Assembly: GCF_022811925.1 (NCBI RefSeq)
Contig: NZ_CP065511.1
Span: forward strand, 1,791,501-1,855,500
DNA from: Cytobacillus oceanisediminis
GTDB lineage: Bacteria > Bacillota > Bacilli > Bacillales > Cytobacillaceae
DNA: 64,000 nt
Reading direction: 5' to 3'
In this document: in pieces, positions 18,234 to 27,810 of the stretch
How the letters are laid out: the number at the start of each line of letters is the position of its first letter
How positions within the stretch are numbered: the first letter of the stretch is position 1
Made by a program: the position numbers and the translations under genes
The notes under the pieces: generated by a model
What the model saw: only the letters and a program-made list of their open reading frames with translations
What the model was told of the DNA's origin: nothing
Database searches by the model: none

Positions 18234-18584
18234 TTAATCCGTCCCGCGGCTGACATCCTTGGTAGGATGCATGAATGGGTAGCCTTGAGGCGGCTTTTTG
18301 CTTTCAAGGAGTTCTTTGTTTTCCGATGTATTCCAGCCGATATCATTTGTCGGATGAATCCATTCCTCACCTGCCATCACTGCAGGATCTGTTTCATCGC
18401 TCCAGTTTTCCAGCGGTGAACTGTCCGAAGAATAATAACTGTCCCCAATGGTTACGCCAAAAGAATTCTTGAAAGGCGGCTGAAGTTTCATGCCTGTGTC
18501 TTTAAAGCTCGGTGCTTCTATTTGATGTGGAAGTGTCTCATCAATGCCAATGTTTTTGTTATCTTTATTATTTTTATTAGTCAT
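18234..18584 (-). CDS. DUF3905-type small hydrophilic protein
   Basis: About 116 residues, soluble, with no signal or membrane segment. Two related motifs, WIHPTNDIGWNT (near residue 75) and FMHPTKDVSRGTD (the C-terminus), look like an internal repeat of the DUF3905 type known from spore-formers. The ATG ACT start is chosen because AAGGA sits 9 bases before it; the upstream ATG abuts the site. Function is unknown. It is flanked by sporulation-type small genes and convergent with ktrD. Confidence 0.7.
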   Translation of the reverse strand: MTNKNNKDNKNIGIDETLPHQIEAPSFKDTGMKLQPPFKNSFGVTIGDSYYSSDSSPLENWSDETDPAVMAGEEWIHPTNDIGWNTSENKELLESKKPPQGYPFMHPTKDVSRGTD

Positions 18585-18751
18585 AGCGCTCATTCCTTTT
18601 TACTCTATTTTTTGCACCGCAGTAAAATTTATGATTGTAAAATAAGGAAGACTCAGATAGGAATGAAACCGTGTTTTTTACTAAAAATAAAGCTGTGTTA
18701 AACCTGAAAATGGATTTAGCACTATGAAATATATTTCAGGAGGAGATTGGG

Positions 18752-18913
18752 ATGGCCAAACGAAAAGCTGAGTATAATGCCGTTGAAAAATACAGCAAAA
18801 CGCCTAAGAAGAACCTTCAGGAATCAGAGTTTTCAGCAGAATTCAGCCAGGGAGAGAATCCCATGAAAATGGCTAACCGCAATTCCAAGCATGGGAGAGA
18901 GGGAAGAGCCTAG
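18752..18913 (+). CDS. Putative small spore-type protein with E-F-x-x-E-F motif (1)
   Basis: A 53-residue hydrophilic protein starting MAKRKAEYN. It has a strong RBS (CAGGAGGAGA, 18738-18747). Residues 26-31 are E-F-S-A-E-F, the pattern at which the germination protease cuts SASPs (E-[I/V/F]-x-x-E-F). The start MAKR and the motif position are the same in the gene at 63431. B. subtilis has two tiny genes (ykzP, ykzE) in this position after ktrD, so a positional equivalent is likely (from memory). I saw no convincing SigG or SigK promoter upstream. It overlaps the next small ORF by one base. Confidence 0.6.
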   Translation: MAKRKAEYNAVEKYSKTPKKNLQESEFSAEFSQGENPMKMANRNSKHGREGRA

Positions 18914-19068
18914 TGGATCATAATAAACCACGAAAAAAAGGCCGGCAAAATGGCTCGGCCAATGTAGAATTCGGTATGGAGTTTGGTGATATAAATGCCG
19001 GAAAACTTTATGAGCTGCCATTTATGAACCGTGATAAAGATAAAAAAAAAGATCGGGATAAATGCTAA
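18913..19068 (+). CDS. Putative small spore-type protein with E-F-x-x-E-F motif (2)
   Basis: A 51-residue lysine-rich protein beginning at GTG 18913, whose first base is the last base of the previous stop codon. GGGAGAGAGGGAAGAG upstream can serve as RBS. Residues 19-24 are E-F-G-M-E-F, again like a germination protease site. The C-terminus is NRDKDKKKDRDKC with a final Cys. It is followed directly by a bidirectional terminator. A conserved function is not known to me; coupling to the preceding gene suggests joint expression in spores (inference). Confidence 0.5.
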   Translation: MDHNKPRKKGRQNGSANVEFGMEFGDINAGKLYELPFMNRDKDKKKDRDKC

Positions 19069-19094
19069 AAAACCGGCAGATTCCTGCCGGTTTT
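19069..19094. terminator. Bidirectional terminator
   Basis: AAAACCGGCAG / CTGCCGGTTTT stem between the small ORFs (+) and the radical SAM gene (-), which ends just after it. Confidence 0.88.
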
Positions 19095-19095
19095 A

Positions 19096-20844
19096 TCATT
19101 CATGTATATGGCCAGTAAAGATGGAAACTGTTTCTGTGCTTGAGTCGAAATAGGCAAGCAGAACAGAGTCACTCTTTTCAATTATTCCATCCTTAATATA
19201 TTGTTCAATATCAAAAGATAATCTTTCACTTAAGGTATGTTTGTATATTTCTTTTTCATTCAGCTGAAGGCTTAAGAAGCTTTCTCCCAGCTGGATTGGA
19301 TTTTCAAGCAGAGACTGGTAAAGCTTTGATCTTTCGGATTTTTCAAAGCTTGGCTGCCACCAGGGTTTTCTAGGCTTGTATTTTTGTTTTGAAATATAGT
19401 CAAACTTCATAAGGCCTTCTGCTATATCCAAATCAGCAATTTCTTTTGATTGCAGGAATTCAAAAAGGCGTTTGAAAAGATCCTCAAGCTGATGGCCAAT
19501 TCTGGACCATCCTTTTTTCTCCCAATAACTTCCAAATTCCTGGAAGAAATCGAATGGAGTCGGAAATACTTTTGTAACCAAATATTCAACGGTCGCATCC
19601 ATTCTATGATCATTCCAATATTTCTCTAAAACATCTTCAACTTGTTTAATGCGAATGATGTCATCAAAGGATAAAACATTATTTCCAAGTATTTCATATG
19701 GTGAATGGTCCATATAAATATATTGATGATCTTCTGCTCTCAAGCGAAGCCCGGTGCCTCTCAGCATTTTTAAGAAGCCGAGCTGGAGCTCTTCGGGCCG
19801 CATTGCAAAAACATCATTGAATGTTCTTTTGAATGAATCATAATCTTCCTCCGGCAGTCCGGCAATTAAGTCAAGATGCTGGTCGATTTTTCCTCCATCC
19901 TTTACCATTGTGACCGTGCGGCAAAGTTTGTCAAAGTTCTGCTTCCTCATGACCAATTCATTGGTATAGTCATTAGTCGATTGTACACCAATTTCAAATC
20001 GGAATAATCCTGCCGGAGCTTCCTTGTTTAGAAATTCAATTACTTCCGGTCTCATGATATCTGCAGTGATCTCAAATTGAAATACAGTTCCCGGCAGATG
20101 TTCATCGATTAAAAATTGGAACATTTCCAAAGCATAACTGCGGCTTATGTTGAAAGTGCGGTCCACAAATTTAAGGGTTTTGGCACCATTCTTCATTAAA
20201 TATCGGATGTCATCCTTAATTTTTTCCCTGTCAAAGTAGCGCACACCTACTTCAATAGAGGAAAGGCAAAACTGGCAGCTGAAAGGGCATCCCCGGCTGG
20301 TTTCTATATAAGTGACCCGTTTAGAAAGGTGGGGAATATCTTCTTCAAAGCGGAATGGTGAGGGCAGCTCGCGCAAATCCAGCTTATTCCGCTGCGGATT
20401 AATACGAACCTGGCCATTTTCCCTGAAAGCAAGTCCATGCACATTTTCCATATTCATGGTGCCATTCAGCTCTGTCAGCAGCTGTTTGAATGTTTCCTCA
20501 CCTTCCCCGATAACAATGTAATCAAATTCTTTTATATTGTTCATCCAATCCGCAACATCATATGTCACTTCAGGTCCTCCGACTGCAATATGAATGGAGG
20601 GGTCAATCTTTTTTATCATTTTAATGACCTTAATGGTCTCTTCGATATTCCATATATAACAGCTGAATCCGATCACATCAGGTTTTTTGCGGACCAGATC
20701 TGTAACGATATTCATTACCGGATCTTTAATTGTATATTCGGCTAATTCCACATTGAATTCAGGCTGAGCGTATGCCTTTAGATAGCGGATCGCTATATTT
20801 GTATGAATGTATTTGGCATTAAGCGTACTGGCGATAACTTTCAT
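19096..20844 (-). CDS. B12-binding-domain radical SAM protein (DUF4080 type)
   Basis: A 582-residue protein. Residues 1-130 form a cobalamin-binding-like Rossmann domain (KPDVIGFSCYIWNIEETI, VGGPEVTYD), but no D-x-H-x-x-G cobalamin ligand motif is visible. The radical SAM core starts near residue 180 with ETSRGCPFSCQFCLSS, giving the C-x3-C-x2-C cluster that holds the [4Fe-4S]-SAM site. The C-terminal 200 residues match the DUF4080-type tail by position. The substrate is unknown; related enzymes methylate or rearrange carbon centres. It is a single gene, divergent from lutA. Family assignment is good and function open. Confidence 0.85.
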   Translation of the reverse strand: MKVIASTLNAKYIHTNIAIRYLKAYAQPEFNVELAEYTIKDPVMNIVTDLVRKKPDVIGFSCYIWNIEETIKVIKMIKKIDPSIHIAVGGPEVTYDVADWMNNIKEFDYIVIGEGEETFKQLLTELNGTMNMENVHGLAFRENGQVRINPQRNKLDLRELPSPFRFEEDIPHLSKRVTYIETSRGCPFSCQFCLSSIEVGVRYFDREKIKDDIRYLMKNGAKTLKFVDRTFNISRSYALEMFQFLIDEHLPGTVFQFEITADIMRPEVIEFLNKEAPAGLFRFEIGVQSTNDYTNELVMRKQNFDKLCRTVTMVKDGGKIDQHLDLIAGLPEEDYDSFKRTFNDVFAMRPEELQLGFLKMLRGTGLRLRAEDHQYIYMDHSPYEILGNNVLSFDDIIRIKQVEDVLEKYWNDHRMDATVEYLVTKVFPTPFDFFQEFGSYWEKKGWSRIGHQLEDLFKRLFEFLQSKEIADLDIAEGLMKFDYISKQKYKPRKPWWQPSFEKSERSKLYQSLLENPIQLGESFLSLQLNEKEIYKHTLSERLSFDIEQYIKDGIIEKSDSVLLAYFDSSTETVSIFTGHIHE

Positions 20845-20925
20845 TTATTTTTGAACTCCCTTTTTAGCAACTTAAACATCATATAATTGTATCATATTTT
20901 TGAATGAAAAAAAGGAAGTAAAACA

Positions 20926-21030
20926 TTGACATATGATAAGGAAAATAAACTATACTAATTATTATAATATTTATAAAAATTCAACAATTTGCATTGAAAC
21001 TATAGTAAGATAGTTGAAAAATATAATATT
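20926..21030 (+). promoter_or_regulatory. Putative lutA promoter and inverted repeat
   Basis: TTGACA at 20926-20931 and TATACT at 20951-20956 give a long 19-base spacer. Downstream, 20966-20985 and 21013-21030 form an AT-rich imperfect inverted repeat (AATATT...TTCAAC / GTTGAA...AATATT), which could be a leader hairpin or a regulator site. Confidence 0.4.
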
Positions 21031-21049
21031 TAGCTGGGAGAGGGAATGA

Positions 21050-21766
21050 ATGAAGGTAAGTCTTTTTGCAACATGTCTGGTAGATATGTTTCAGGGAAAT
21101 GCAGGCAAAGCAGCTGTTGAATTGCTTGAGCGCCTGGGATGTGAAATAGATTTTCCGGAATCACAGGTCTGCTGCGGCCAGCCTGCCTACAACAGCGGCT
21201 ATGTGAAAGAATCAAAGGAAGCCATGAAAAGGATGATCACAGCATTTGAGCATGCAGAATATGTTGTTTCCCCTTCTGGATCTTGCGCCTATATGTTTCA
21301 TGAGTATCCGCATGTTTTTAAAGGTGACTCTGTGTGGGAACTCAGAGCAAAAAAGCTTGCAGAAAAAACATACGAACTTACTCAATTTATCGTTGAAGTT
21401 CTAAACGTGGACGATGTCGGGGCAAAGTTAAAAGGAAAAGCCACTTATCATACATCCTGCCATATGACCAGGCTTCTTGGTGTAAAAGAAGCACCTGTGA
21501 AATTATTAAAAAATGTGAAGGGCCTGGAATTCGAAGAGCTTCCCGGCAAGGAGCAATGCTGCGGTTTTGGCGGTACCTTCTCCGTGAAAATGGCTCAAAT
21601 ATCTGAACAAATGGTAGATGAAAAAGTTGGGCATATAGAGGAGACTGAAGCAGAAATCCTCATTGGAGCTGACGCAGGGTGCCTGATGAATATTGGAGGC
21701 AGGATCGGAAGGCAGGGAAAACCAATAAGGGTTATGCATATTGCTGAAGTGTTAAATTGCCGTTAA
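21050..21766 (+). CDS. lutA: Lactate utilisation protein A (CCG-domain subunit)
   Basis: 238 residues with two cysteine-rich CCG domains: [15 protein letters not shown] ([12 protein letters not shown] near residue 41) and [12 protein letters not shown] near residue 168. LutABC oxidises L-lactate to pyruvate with an iron-sulfur electron chain. ATG 21050 follows GGGAGAGGGAATGA. lutB follows after an unusually long 136-bp gap that contains a dispersed repeat. LutA resembles GlcF's C-terminal half, but the length and partners settle the call. Confidence 0.93.
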   Translation: MKVSLFATCLVDMFQGNAGKAAVELLERLGCEIDFPESQVCCGQPAYNSGYVKESKEAMKRMITAFEHAEYVVSPSGSCAYMFHEYPHVFKGDSVWELRAKKLAEKTYELTQFIVEVLNVDDVGAKLKGKATYHTSCHMTRLLGVKEAPVKLLKNVKGLEFEELPGKEQCCGFGGTFSVKMAQISEQMVDEKVGHIEETEAEILIGADAGCLMNIGGRIGRQGKPIRVMHIAEVLNCR

Positions 21767-21821
21767 GCAATTAATGGACATGCTTTCTTGCAAAGCAGGA
21801 GAGACAGTTTTGAACGTTGAT

Positions 21822-21890
21822 AATTGTCTAGCGTAAGCAGCCTGCCCCCTTGGGTGTCAGGGGTGGGTTAGGCGCTTGCGCTCTTCTTGA
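21822..21890 (+). repeat. Dispersed palindromic repeat inside the lut operon
   Basis: The sequence starts AATTGTCTAGCG and ends GCGCTTGCGCTCTTCTTGA, with an inner stem GCCT..CCCC / GGGG..AGGC. The reverse complement of 54608-54676 has the same end signatures (TGTCTGGC and GCGCTTCCGCTTTTCTT). It ends about 12 bases before the lutB start, leaving the RBS intact. It looks like a member of the short REP-like family found in many Bacillus intergenic regions (from memory). Confidence 0.6.
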
Positions 21891-21902
21891 GGGGGAATAA
21901 AA

Positions 21903-23333
21903 ATGGCTATGAAAATAGGAACAAACGACTTTAAGGATCGTGTAGATTCCGGAATAAGCAATTCCTTTATGAGAGGCGCAGTTTCAGGTGCTCAGGAAAG
22001 GCTTCAGACAAGAAGGCTTGATGCTGCAGCAGAACTTGGAAATTGGGAAGAATGGCGGTCGCTTTCAGAAGAAATTCGCCAGCATGTACTTGAAAATCTT
22101 GATTTTTACTTATACCAGCTCAGCGAAAATGTAGCTAAAAGGGGCGGGCACGTTTATTTTGCTGAAACTGCAGAAGAAGCCTCTGCCTATATACGGGAAG
22201 TAATTGAAAAGAAGAATGCAAGAAAAGTAGTTAAATCAAAATCGATGGTAACCGAAGAGATTCATTTAAATGCCTCACTGGAAGAGGCTGGATGCCAGGT
22301 CATTGAAACTGATTTGGGGGAATACATCCTTCAGGTGGACGACCATGATCCCCCTTCACATATAGTGGCGCCTGCACTTCATAAGAATAAAGAGCAGATT
22401 CGGGATGTGTTTGCAGAAAAACTGAACTATCAGAACACAGAAAAGCCGGAAGAACTTGCATGGCATGCGAGAGAAATGCTGCGCCACGAATACTTAACCG
22501 CAGATGTTGGCATTACGGGCTGCAACTTCGCTGTTGCTGAAACCGGTTCAATCACCTTAGTGACTAATGAAGGCAATGCAGATCTAGTCACTGCCTTGCC
22601 TAAAACGCAAATTACGGTAATGGGCATGGAAAGGCTGGTCCCGACTTACGAGGAAATGGAAGTGCTTGTCAGCATGCTGACAAGGAGCGCTGTTGGACAA
22701 AAGCTTACGAGTTATATTACTGTTCTGACTGGTCCAAAAGAAGAACTCGATGTCGATGGTCCTGAAGAATTCCACCTGGTTATAGTGGACAATGGCCGCT
22801 CTTCGATTTTAGGAGGGGAGTTTCACTCCATACTCCAATGTATCCGCTGTGCTGCATGTGTAAATGTTTGTCCCGTATATAGGCATGTTGGCGGTCATTC
22901 CTACGGATCCATTTATTCAGGCCCGATTGGAGCGGTCCTGTCACCCCTTTTAGGCGGCTATGATGATTATAAGGAATTGCCTTATGCTTCAACACTTTGC
23001 GGAGCATGTACGGAAGCCTGTCCAGTCAAAATCCCTCTTCATGAACTTCTTCATAAACACCGGCAGGTAATTGTCGAAAAAGAAGGAAGGGCTCCCGTAT
23101 CGGAAAAGATGACCATGAAGGCTTTTGGGCTGGGGGCAGCTTCACCGTCCCTTTATAAGCTGGGGTCAAAGCTGGCACCGGCAGCCATGAATCCATTTAC
23201 CGCAGGCGACAAAATTACAAAGGGACCAGGCCCATTAAAGGCCTGGACAGAAATCAGGGATTTTCCAGCTCCTAATAAAGAAAGATTTCGCGATTGGTTC
23301 AAAAACCGGCAAAAAGGAGGCGGAAAGCAGTGA
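21903..23333 (+). CDS. lutB: Lactate utilisation protein B (iron-sulfur subunit)
   Basis: 476 residues. The N-terminal LUD domain (residues about 60-290) includes [20 protein letters not shown] and [14 protein letters not shown]. Two [4Fe-4S] motifs follow: [14 protein letters not shown] near residue 313 and [13 protein letters not shown] near residue 367. It is the core electron-transfer subunit of the LutABC L-lactate oxidation complex. ATG 21903 follows GAGGGGGAATAAAA. It overlaps lutC by four bases at its 3' end. Confidence 0.95.
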   Translation: MAMKIGTNDFKDRVDSGISNSFMRGAVSGAQERLQTRRLDAAAELGNWEEWRSLSEEIRQHVLENLDFYLYQLSENVAKRGGHVYFAETAEEASAYIREVIEKKNARKVVKSKSMVTEEIHLNASLEEAGCQVIETDLGEYILQVDDHDPPSHIVAPALHKNKEQIRDVFAEKLNYQNTEKPEELAWHAREMLRHEYLTADVGITGCNFAVAETGSITLVTNEGNADLVTALPKTQITVMGMERLVPTYEEMEVLVSMLTRSAVGQKLTSYITVLTGPKEELDVDGPEEFHLVIVDNGRSSILGGEFHSILQCIRCAACVNVCPVYRHVGGHSYGSIYSGPIGAVLSPLLGGYDDYKELPYASTLCGACTEACPVKIPLHELLHKHRQVIVEKEGRAPVSEKMTMKAFGLGAASPSLYKLGSKLAPAAMNPFTAGDKITKGPGPLKAWTEIRDFPAPNKERFRDWFKNRQKGGGKQ

Positions 23334-24049
23334 ATGGAACAATTCAGAATCGAGATGCTTTTTTAAATAAAATTGCAGGCAGATTGGGCAGGAAAAGAAG
23401 AGTTACTGGAGTGGAAAGACCGGAATGGAGCTTTAACCCGCAGGATGCAGTCTTGAAAGAAGCAGATGCTGATGAGCTTCTTGAAGCTTTAAAGACTCAG
23501 TGTACGAAAATCCACACTGACCTTGTTGTAACCAGTGCTGCCAATTTGACTGAAACGCTAAAAGAAATTGTAGCCCAATATGGCGGGGGGCCAGTTGTGA
23601 CCTGGAAGGATGATCGCTATAGACAGTTTGGGCTTACACCTCTATTTAAGGAAATTTGGCCAAAAGCGAAAGTGGAAGTATATGAATGGGATTATTCTGA
23701 AAAAGGAAGAAATATTGAATACGCAGAACATGCAAACATCGGCATCACGGTCAGTGAAATAACTCTGGCTGAATCAGGCACAGCAGTCTTGTTCAGCAGC
23801 AAGGATCACGGGCGGTCAGTCAGCTTTCTCCCTGCTGCTTCTATCATCCTTATTCCGAAAAGCACCCTGGTCCCGCGCATGACACAGGCAGCAAGGATCA
23901 TTAGGGAAAGGGTAAACTCAGGGCAGCAGGCACCATCCTGCATTAATTTCATTACTGGACCAAGCAACTCTGCTGATATTGAGATGAACCTCGTTGTTGG
24001 TGTACATGGGCCTGTTAAGGCTGCGTATATTGTTATTGAAGATTTATAA
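23330..24049 (+). CDS. lutC: Lactate utilisation protein C (LUD domain)
   Basis: A 239-residue LUD-domain protein ([19 protein letters not shown] and [24 protein letters not shown] are typical), the third subunit of the lactate utilisation complex. GTG 23330 is chosen: it overlaps the lutB TGA by four bases and has AAAAAGGAGG upstream. The longer reading from 23294 lies inside lutB. A strong terminator follows. The LutR regulator is not in the window. Confidence 0.94.
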   Translation: MNGTIQNRDAFLNKIAGRLGRKRRVTGVERPEWSFNPQDAVLKEADADELLEALKTQCTKIHTDLVVTSAANLTETLKEIVAQYGGGPVVTWKDDRYRQFGLTPLFKEIWPKAKVEVYEWDYSEKGRNIEYAEHANIGITVSEITLAESGTAVLFSSKDHGRSVSFLPAASIILIPKSTLVPRMTQAARIIRERVNSGQQAPSCINFITGPSNSADIEMNLVVGVHGPVKAAYIVIEDL

Positions 24050-24088
24050 TGCGTGAGGCACCTGGCATCCGGTTTTTATAAGGACGAG

Positions 24089-24119
24089 AAAAAACGCCAA
24101 ACTTTTGTTGGCGTTTTTT
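24089..24119. terminator. Bidirectional terminator for lutABC and tRNA-Arg
   Basis: AAACGCCAA / TTGGCGTTT stem with A-run and T-run on either side, between lutC (+) and the tRNA (-). Confidence 0.9.
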
Positions 24120-24126
24120 CTGAAAG

Positions 24127-24200
24127 CGTCCCAGGCGAGATTCGAACTCACGACCTACAGCTTAGGAGGCTGTCGCTCTATCCAGCTGAGCTACTGGGAC
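24127..24200 (-). tRNA. tRNA-Arg (anticodon CCU)
   Basis: The minus strand gives acceptor stem GTCCCAG/CTGGGAC, D-stem GCTC/GAGC, anticodon stem ACAGC/GCTGT with loop CTCCTAA (anticodon CCT, reads AGG), and T-arm GTGAG-TTCGAAT-CTCGC. 73 bases plus the discriminator G at 24127; CCA is not encoded. The acceptor stem is fully paired, so the gene looks functional. Confidence 0.96.
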
Positions 24201-24303
24201 AAAATAATATAACACAGTTACTTATTATAATCCCATAATCAAAAATGGTCAATAGTTCTGCCTAAAGTAAAAACCGGCCAGTAATATATGACCGGTTTCT
24301 GTA

Positions 24304-25344
24304 CTAACTTGTAAGTTTTTTACGATAAAATCTGGCATATGCCCTTGATCTATCTTTTAGCTTCTTTAGCTGTGATGTTTTCAGTTCTATAATAGGCTGT
24401 GCAAATGAAGTAATCAGTTTGCTTGAGAGAAGCAAAGTCAGCAGCAGCGATATTCCGGCAAGCAGCAGGAAGTTTTCCGGTTTGCTGAAAAAGCCCTGTA
24501 CATCACTTTCCCTGAATACCCGTACAAAGAATCCGTGAAGCAGATAGACATAAAGTGTATTTTTTCCTAAATCAGTAAAGAAATATTGTTTGCGGGGCAC
24601 AAAAGCAAAGAAGCTAAATACCATAATTAAACTTAGGACATAAAAGCCCAATCTCGTAAAGACTGCCCCAATCGAAGCTGTCCCCATTTCAGTATATGGC
24701 TTTGAACCAAGCAGCCACTTATAATCCACTTCAGGATAGAGATAAAAGCCTATAAAGACTACAGCAAAAATAGCTAATGCACTAATTCTGAACTTTGGCT
24801 GGAATAGCGCATAAAAATGCTCTTTTTTTAAATAATACCCCATTAGGAATAAAGGAAAGAACACAAATGTTCTGGATAAACTTAAATAATTTGAAATCCA
24901 ATCGGCATATCCGACAGCAAGCCCAATGATAAAAGCAGCTGCCAGGGAATAAACAGCTTTATACTTTGCAAAGAATAGAAGCATGATATTCCAGCAGAAC
25001 ATGCTGATCAGGAACCATAAAGACCAATGAGGATTAAAAGGATCCAATTCAAAGGTGCCTTTATTATATAAAAAATAATAGAAAATCGAATAAATAACCT
25101 GAAAAATAATATATGGCAGTATGAGCTTTTTTGCAATTTTCTTTATATAGCCTTTTTTATAAAAGCCTTTTGCAAAAAAACCGGATACCAGTATAAATGC
25201 TGGCATATGGAACGTGTAGATTACCTTATATAAAGTATAGATTGTTTCATTATCTTCAATAAAAGAGCGGAGTAAATGTCCGAATACGACAAAGAAGATT
25301 AAGATAAACTTCGTGTTGTCGAAGTAAAAGTCACGTTGTTTCAT
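24304..25344 (-). CDS. Acyltransferase family 3 membrane protein (YkrP-like)
   Basis: 346 residues with about ten hydrophobic segments. The N-terminal YFDNTKFILIFFVVFGHLLRSF carries the family Asp and His (D-x-x-K-x-x-x-x...-x-V-x-x-H); FHMPAFILVSGFFAKGF is the second hallmark block. Such enzymes O-acylate cell-surface carbohydrates or glycerol-linked polymers. Start ATG 25344 follows GAGGAGG by 4 bases; the longer reading lacks an RBS. B. subtilis ykrP is an acyltransferase-type gene between ktrD and kinE, matching this place. The substrate is unknown. Confidence 0.85.
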   Translation of the reverse strand: MKQRDFYFDNTKFILIFFVVFGHLLRSFIEDNETIYTLYKVIYTFHMPAFILVSGFFAKGFYKKGYIKKIAKKLILPYIIFQVIYSIFYYFLYNKGTFELDPFNPHWSLWFLISMFCWNIMLLFFAKYKAVYSLAAAFIIGLAVGYADWISNYLSLSRTFVFFPLFLMGYYLKKEHFYALFQPKFRISALAIFAVVFIGFYLYPEVDYKWLLGSKPYTEMGTASIGAVFTRLGFYVLSLIMVFSFFAFVPRKQYFFTDLGKNTLYVYLLHGFFVRVFRESDVQGFFSKPENFLLLAGISLLLTLLLSSKLITSFAQPIIELKTSQLKKLKDRSRAYARFYRKKLTS

Positions 25345-25847
25345 AAGTCCTCCTCTATTAAAGACCCCCATAAATACTCTTTCTTTCTTTACCCACTTTA
25401 ACATGAAGCAAACTTCTTTTCTCGTGTAAATAGAAGGTTTAATTTACAGAAAAAGTAAAAAGTTCGAACTCTGAAATTGCTGTCATACTACTTAGAACTT
25501 CCTGTTATACAAAAAATATTTGCTTATTAGCTCATATATTATATGGCTTGAATGGTGTAATGTAAATCTGTTTCAAATTTTATTTGTAGAAATTCATTTT
25601 GTCGCAGATAAAAGGGAGTAGTTCGATTAGTATGTCATAGCTGATGATTACGTGAAGCAATCAGGTTTATTAAGAGAAGATTTTAAAGGAAAAAGTACAG
25701 GAATGGCTGTATTAAAATGAAAAATTGGAAAAATAATCTTCAAATGTCTTTTTGTTCTATTATAATGAATTGAAAGAATAGTAAAAAAGAATTAGATATA
25801 TACTAGTTCAATTGTTCGCATCTGGTTAAATCACAAAGGGGGAAGTA
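25345..25847. other. 503-bp gap before the chemoreceptor; possible gene remnant
   Basis: AT-rich sequence with no hairpin terminator that I can see. An open stretch at 25631-25720 on the plus strand encodes about 29 residues (ADDYVKQSGLLREDFKGKST in the middle) ending in TGA, preceded by an in-frame stop and lacking a start or RBS. It reads like the decayed C-terminus of a larger gene. No SigD-type promoter (TAAA-N15-GCCGATAT) was found before the chemoreceptor. Confidence 0.3.
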
Positions 25848-27653
25848 ATGTTGAAAGGAGTAAGAAAATTTATACCGGGCAAGAAGGAAAGAAAAGAATC
25901 GTCGAAGTCAAAAAAGCTTAGCATAGCCAAGTATTTAAATAAAATGGCCAGTACGAAATGGTGGAAGAACCTGAAGCTTGGCCAGAAATACGGGGTTGCG
26001 CTTTTTGTGACCATTGGACTATTCACGGTTTCCACCGTTCTAACTTTCTTCTTGCTGACAATTGCCAATTCAAAACTGGAGATTGTTAAGGATTCTGGGG
26101 AAAAGGCCATTAAGATTACTGAATCAGCGGCCACTTTTCATCATAAAGGGAGCACGATTGGAAACTTTATCATTGACTCCAATCCCAAACATTTAAAAAC
26201 ATTTGATGAGCTGACAGAGGATTTTAATAAATTGAAAGAGGAAATTTCTCCAGAACTGAGCGATTCAAATTTAAAAGCCCTTTTTAGGCAAATCGATGAA
26301 AATGATCAAAAAATCACCAGTTTATTTCATGATGTCATCGAGCCAGAAGTGAAACTGCAGCATGCAAGAGAATATAGGCTGGGAAAATTGCAGGCAGATA
26401 ATATTATTTCTGAAACGGTTGATAAATTAAATACCCTCAGCAGCATGATGAAAGAGGATCAGCAAAAGGCTGTGACTTCTGCTAAATCTGGTCTTATCCT
26501 TACTTTAATAGTACTTGGCATTTCAATCATCATTTCTGCTATCCTGGGAATCGCAAGTATCCTTTTTATAGGACGTATTATTTCTAAAAAACTAACTGCC
26601 ATTGTCCAATTCTCAAATGATATTGCAGGAGGAAACCTCAATGCAGATTCAGTGGAATATGAGGGTGATGATGAAGTAGCACAGCTTAGCAGAGCCATGA
26701 ATTCCATGAAAGTAAAACTGCAGACCATGATTCAGGAAATTAATGCGGTTTCTGGGTATGTGACAGAAAGAAGCGGAGAACTGAATATTGCTGCAAATGA
26801 AGTGAAAGCAGCCAGTCAGCAGGTTGCTTCAACCATGCAGGAACTATCCGGAGGAGCTGAGGATCAGGCGGGCTCTGCAACACGTTTATCTTTAATGATG
26901 GACGAGTACCTGGAAAAAGTGAAAGAAGCTTCATACAGCGGTAATGAAATAAAGAGTGCTTCCACAGAAGTGCTATTGCTTACTGAGAATGGAAACAAGC
27001 TAATGAAGGAATCCCAGGAACAAATGGGATTAATTAACCAAATAATGAAGTCATCTGTGGACAAGGTAAATGGACTCGATGATCAGACAAAACAAATCTC
27101 CAGATTAGTTAAGGTAATAAAGGAAATTGCAGACCAGACCAACCTCCTGGCATTAAATGCAGCAATTGAAGCAGCCAGAGCCGGTGAGCATGGAAGAGGT
27201 TTTGCAGTAGTGGCAGATGAGGTTAGGAAACTGGCTGAGCAGGTATCATACTCGGTTTCAGATATCACTAAGATTGTCGGGGGCATTCAAGCAGAGTCAA
27301 ACAGTGTGGCCACGGCACTTCAAACAGGCTATGTTCAAGTTGAAAAGGGAACTGAGCAAATTCAATTGACGGGACAAACATTCCAGAAAATTTACGAGGC
27401 AGTTAACTCAATGTCAACTAATGTCAGTGACATATCCCGCAGCCTCGAGCAGGTTTCCATAAATTCTTCCCATATGAACCAGTCCATTGGCAGTATTGCC
27501 GCAGTGTCCGAGGAATCTGCTGCAGGCATCGAACAAACGAGTGCATCAATGGCTCAGACTAACCATTCAATGGAGGAAATCTCAGACAATGCACAGTCCT
27601 TGTCGGAATTGGCAGAACAATTAAATGAGATGATTGCAAAATTCAAATTGTAA
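25848..27653 (+). CDS. Methyl-accepting chemotaxis protein
   Basis: A 601-residue transmembrane chemoreceptor. A basic cytoplasmic N-terminus of about 45 residues is longer than usual. TM1 is about 48-73, an outer four-helix-type sensor spans about 74-208, TM2 is about 210-235 and HAMP about 236-290. The signalling coiled coil has the tip motif [20 protein letters not shown] followed by [20 protein letters not shown]. There is no C-terminal CheR/B pentapeptide. The ligand cannot be inferred. ATG 25848 follows GGGGGAAGTA. It is a single gene with its own terminator. The 45-residue [12 protein letters not shown] leader is odd for an MCP. Confidence 0.94.
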   Translation: MLKGVRKFIPGKKERKESSKSKKLSIAKYLNKMASTKWWKNLKLGQKYGVALFVTIGLFTVSTVLTFFLLTIANSKLEIVKDSGEKAIKITESAATFHHKGSTIGNFIIDSNPKHLKTFDELTEDFNKLKEEISPELSDSNLKALFRQIDENDQKITSLFHDVIEPEVKLQHAREYRLGKLQADNIISETVDKLNTLSSMMKEDQQKAVTSAKSGLILTLIVLGISIIISAILGIASILFIGRIISKKLTAIVQFSNDIAGGNLNADSVEYEGDDEVAQLSRAMNSMKVKLQTMIQEINAVSGYVTERSGELNIAANEVKAASQQVASTMQELSGGAEDQAGSATRLSLMMDEYLEKVKEASYSGNEIKSASTEVLLLTENGNKLMKESQEQMGLINQIMKSSVDKVNGLDDQTKQISRLVKVIKEIADQTNLLALNAAIEAARAGEHGRGFAVVADEVRKLAEQVSYSVSDITKIVGGIQAESNSVATALQTGYVQVEKGTEQIQLTGQTFQKIYEAVNSMSTNVSDISRSLEQVSINSSHMNQSIGSIAAVSEESAAGIEQTSASMAQTNHSMEEISDNAQSLSELAEQLNEMIAKFKL

Positions 27654-27657
27654 AATC

Positions 27658-27688
27658 AAGGCATACTCTTGACAGGGTATGCCTTTTC
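27658..27688 (+). terminator. Chemoreceptor gene terminator
   Basis: AAGGCATAC / GTATGCCTT stem then a T-rich run. Confidence 0.88.
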
Positions 27689-27810
27689 TTTTCCCCCAGA
27701 ACCCTTTGATATGAAAAATTAATAGGACAGTTTTCTCAGAGATTTAAAGGTTTTAGTCTGATTTTGTAGAAATATTTAATTAATTGCATATCCCAATAGG
27801 AGGAAATAGA

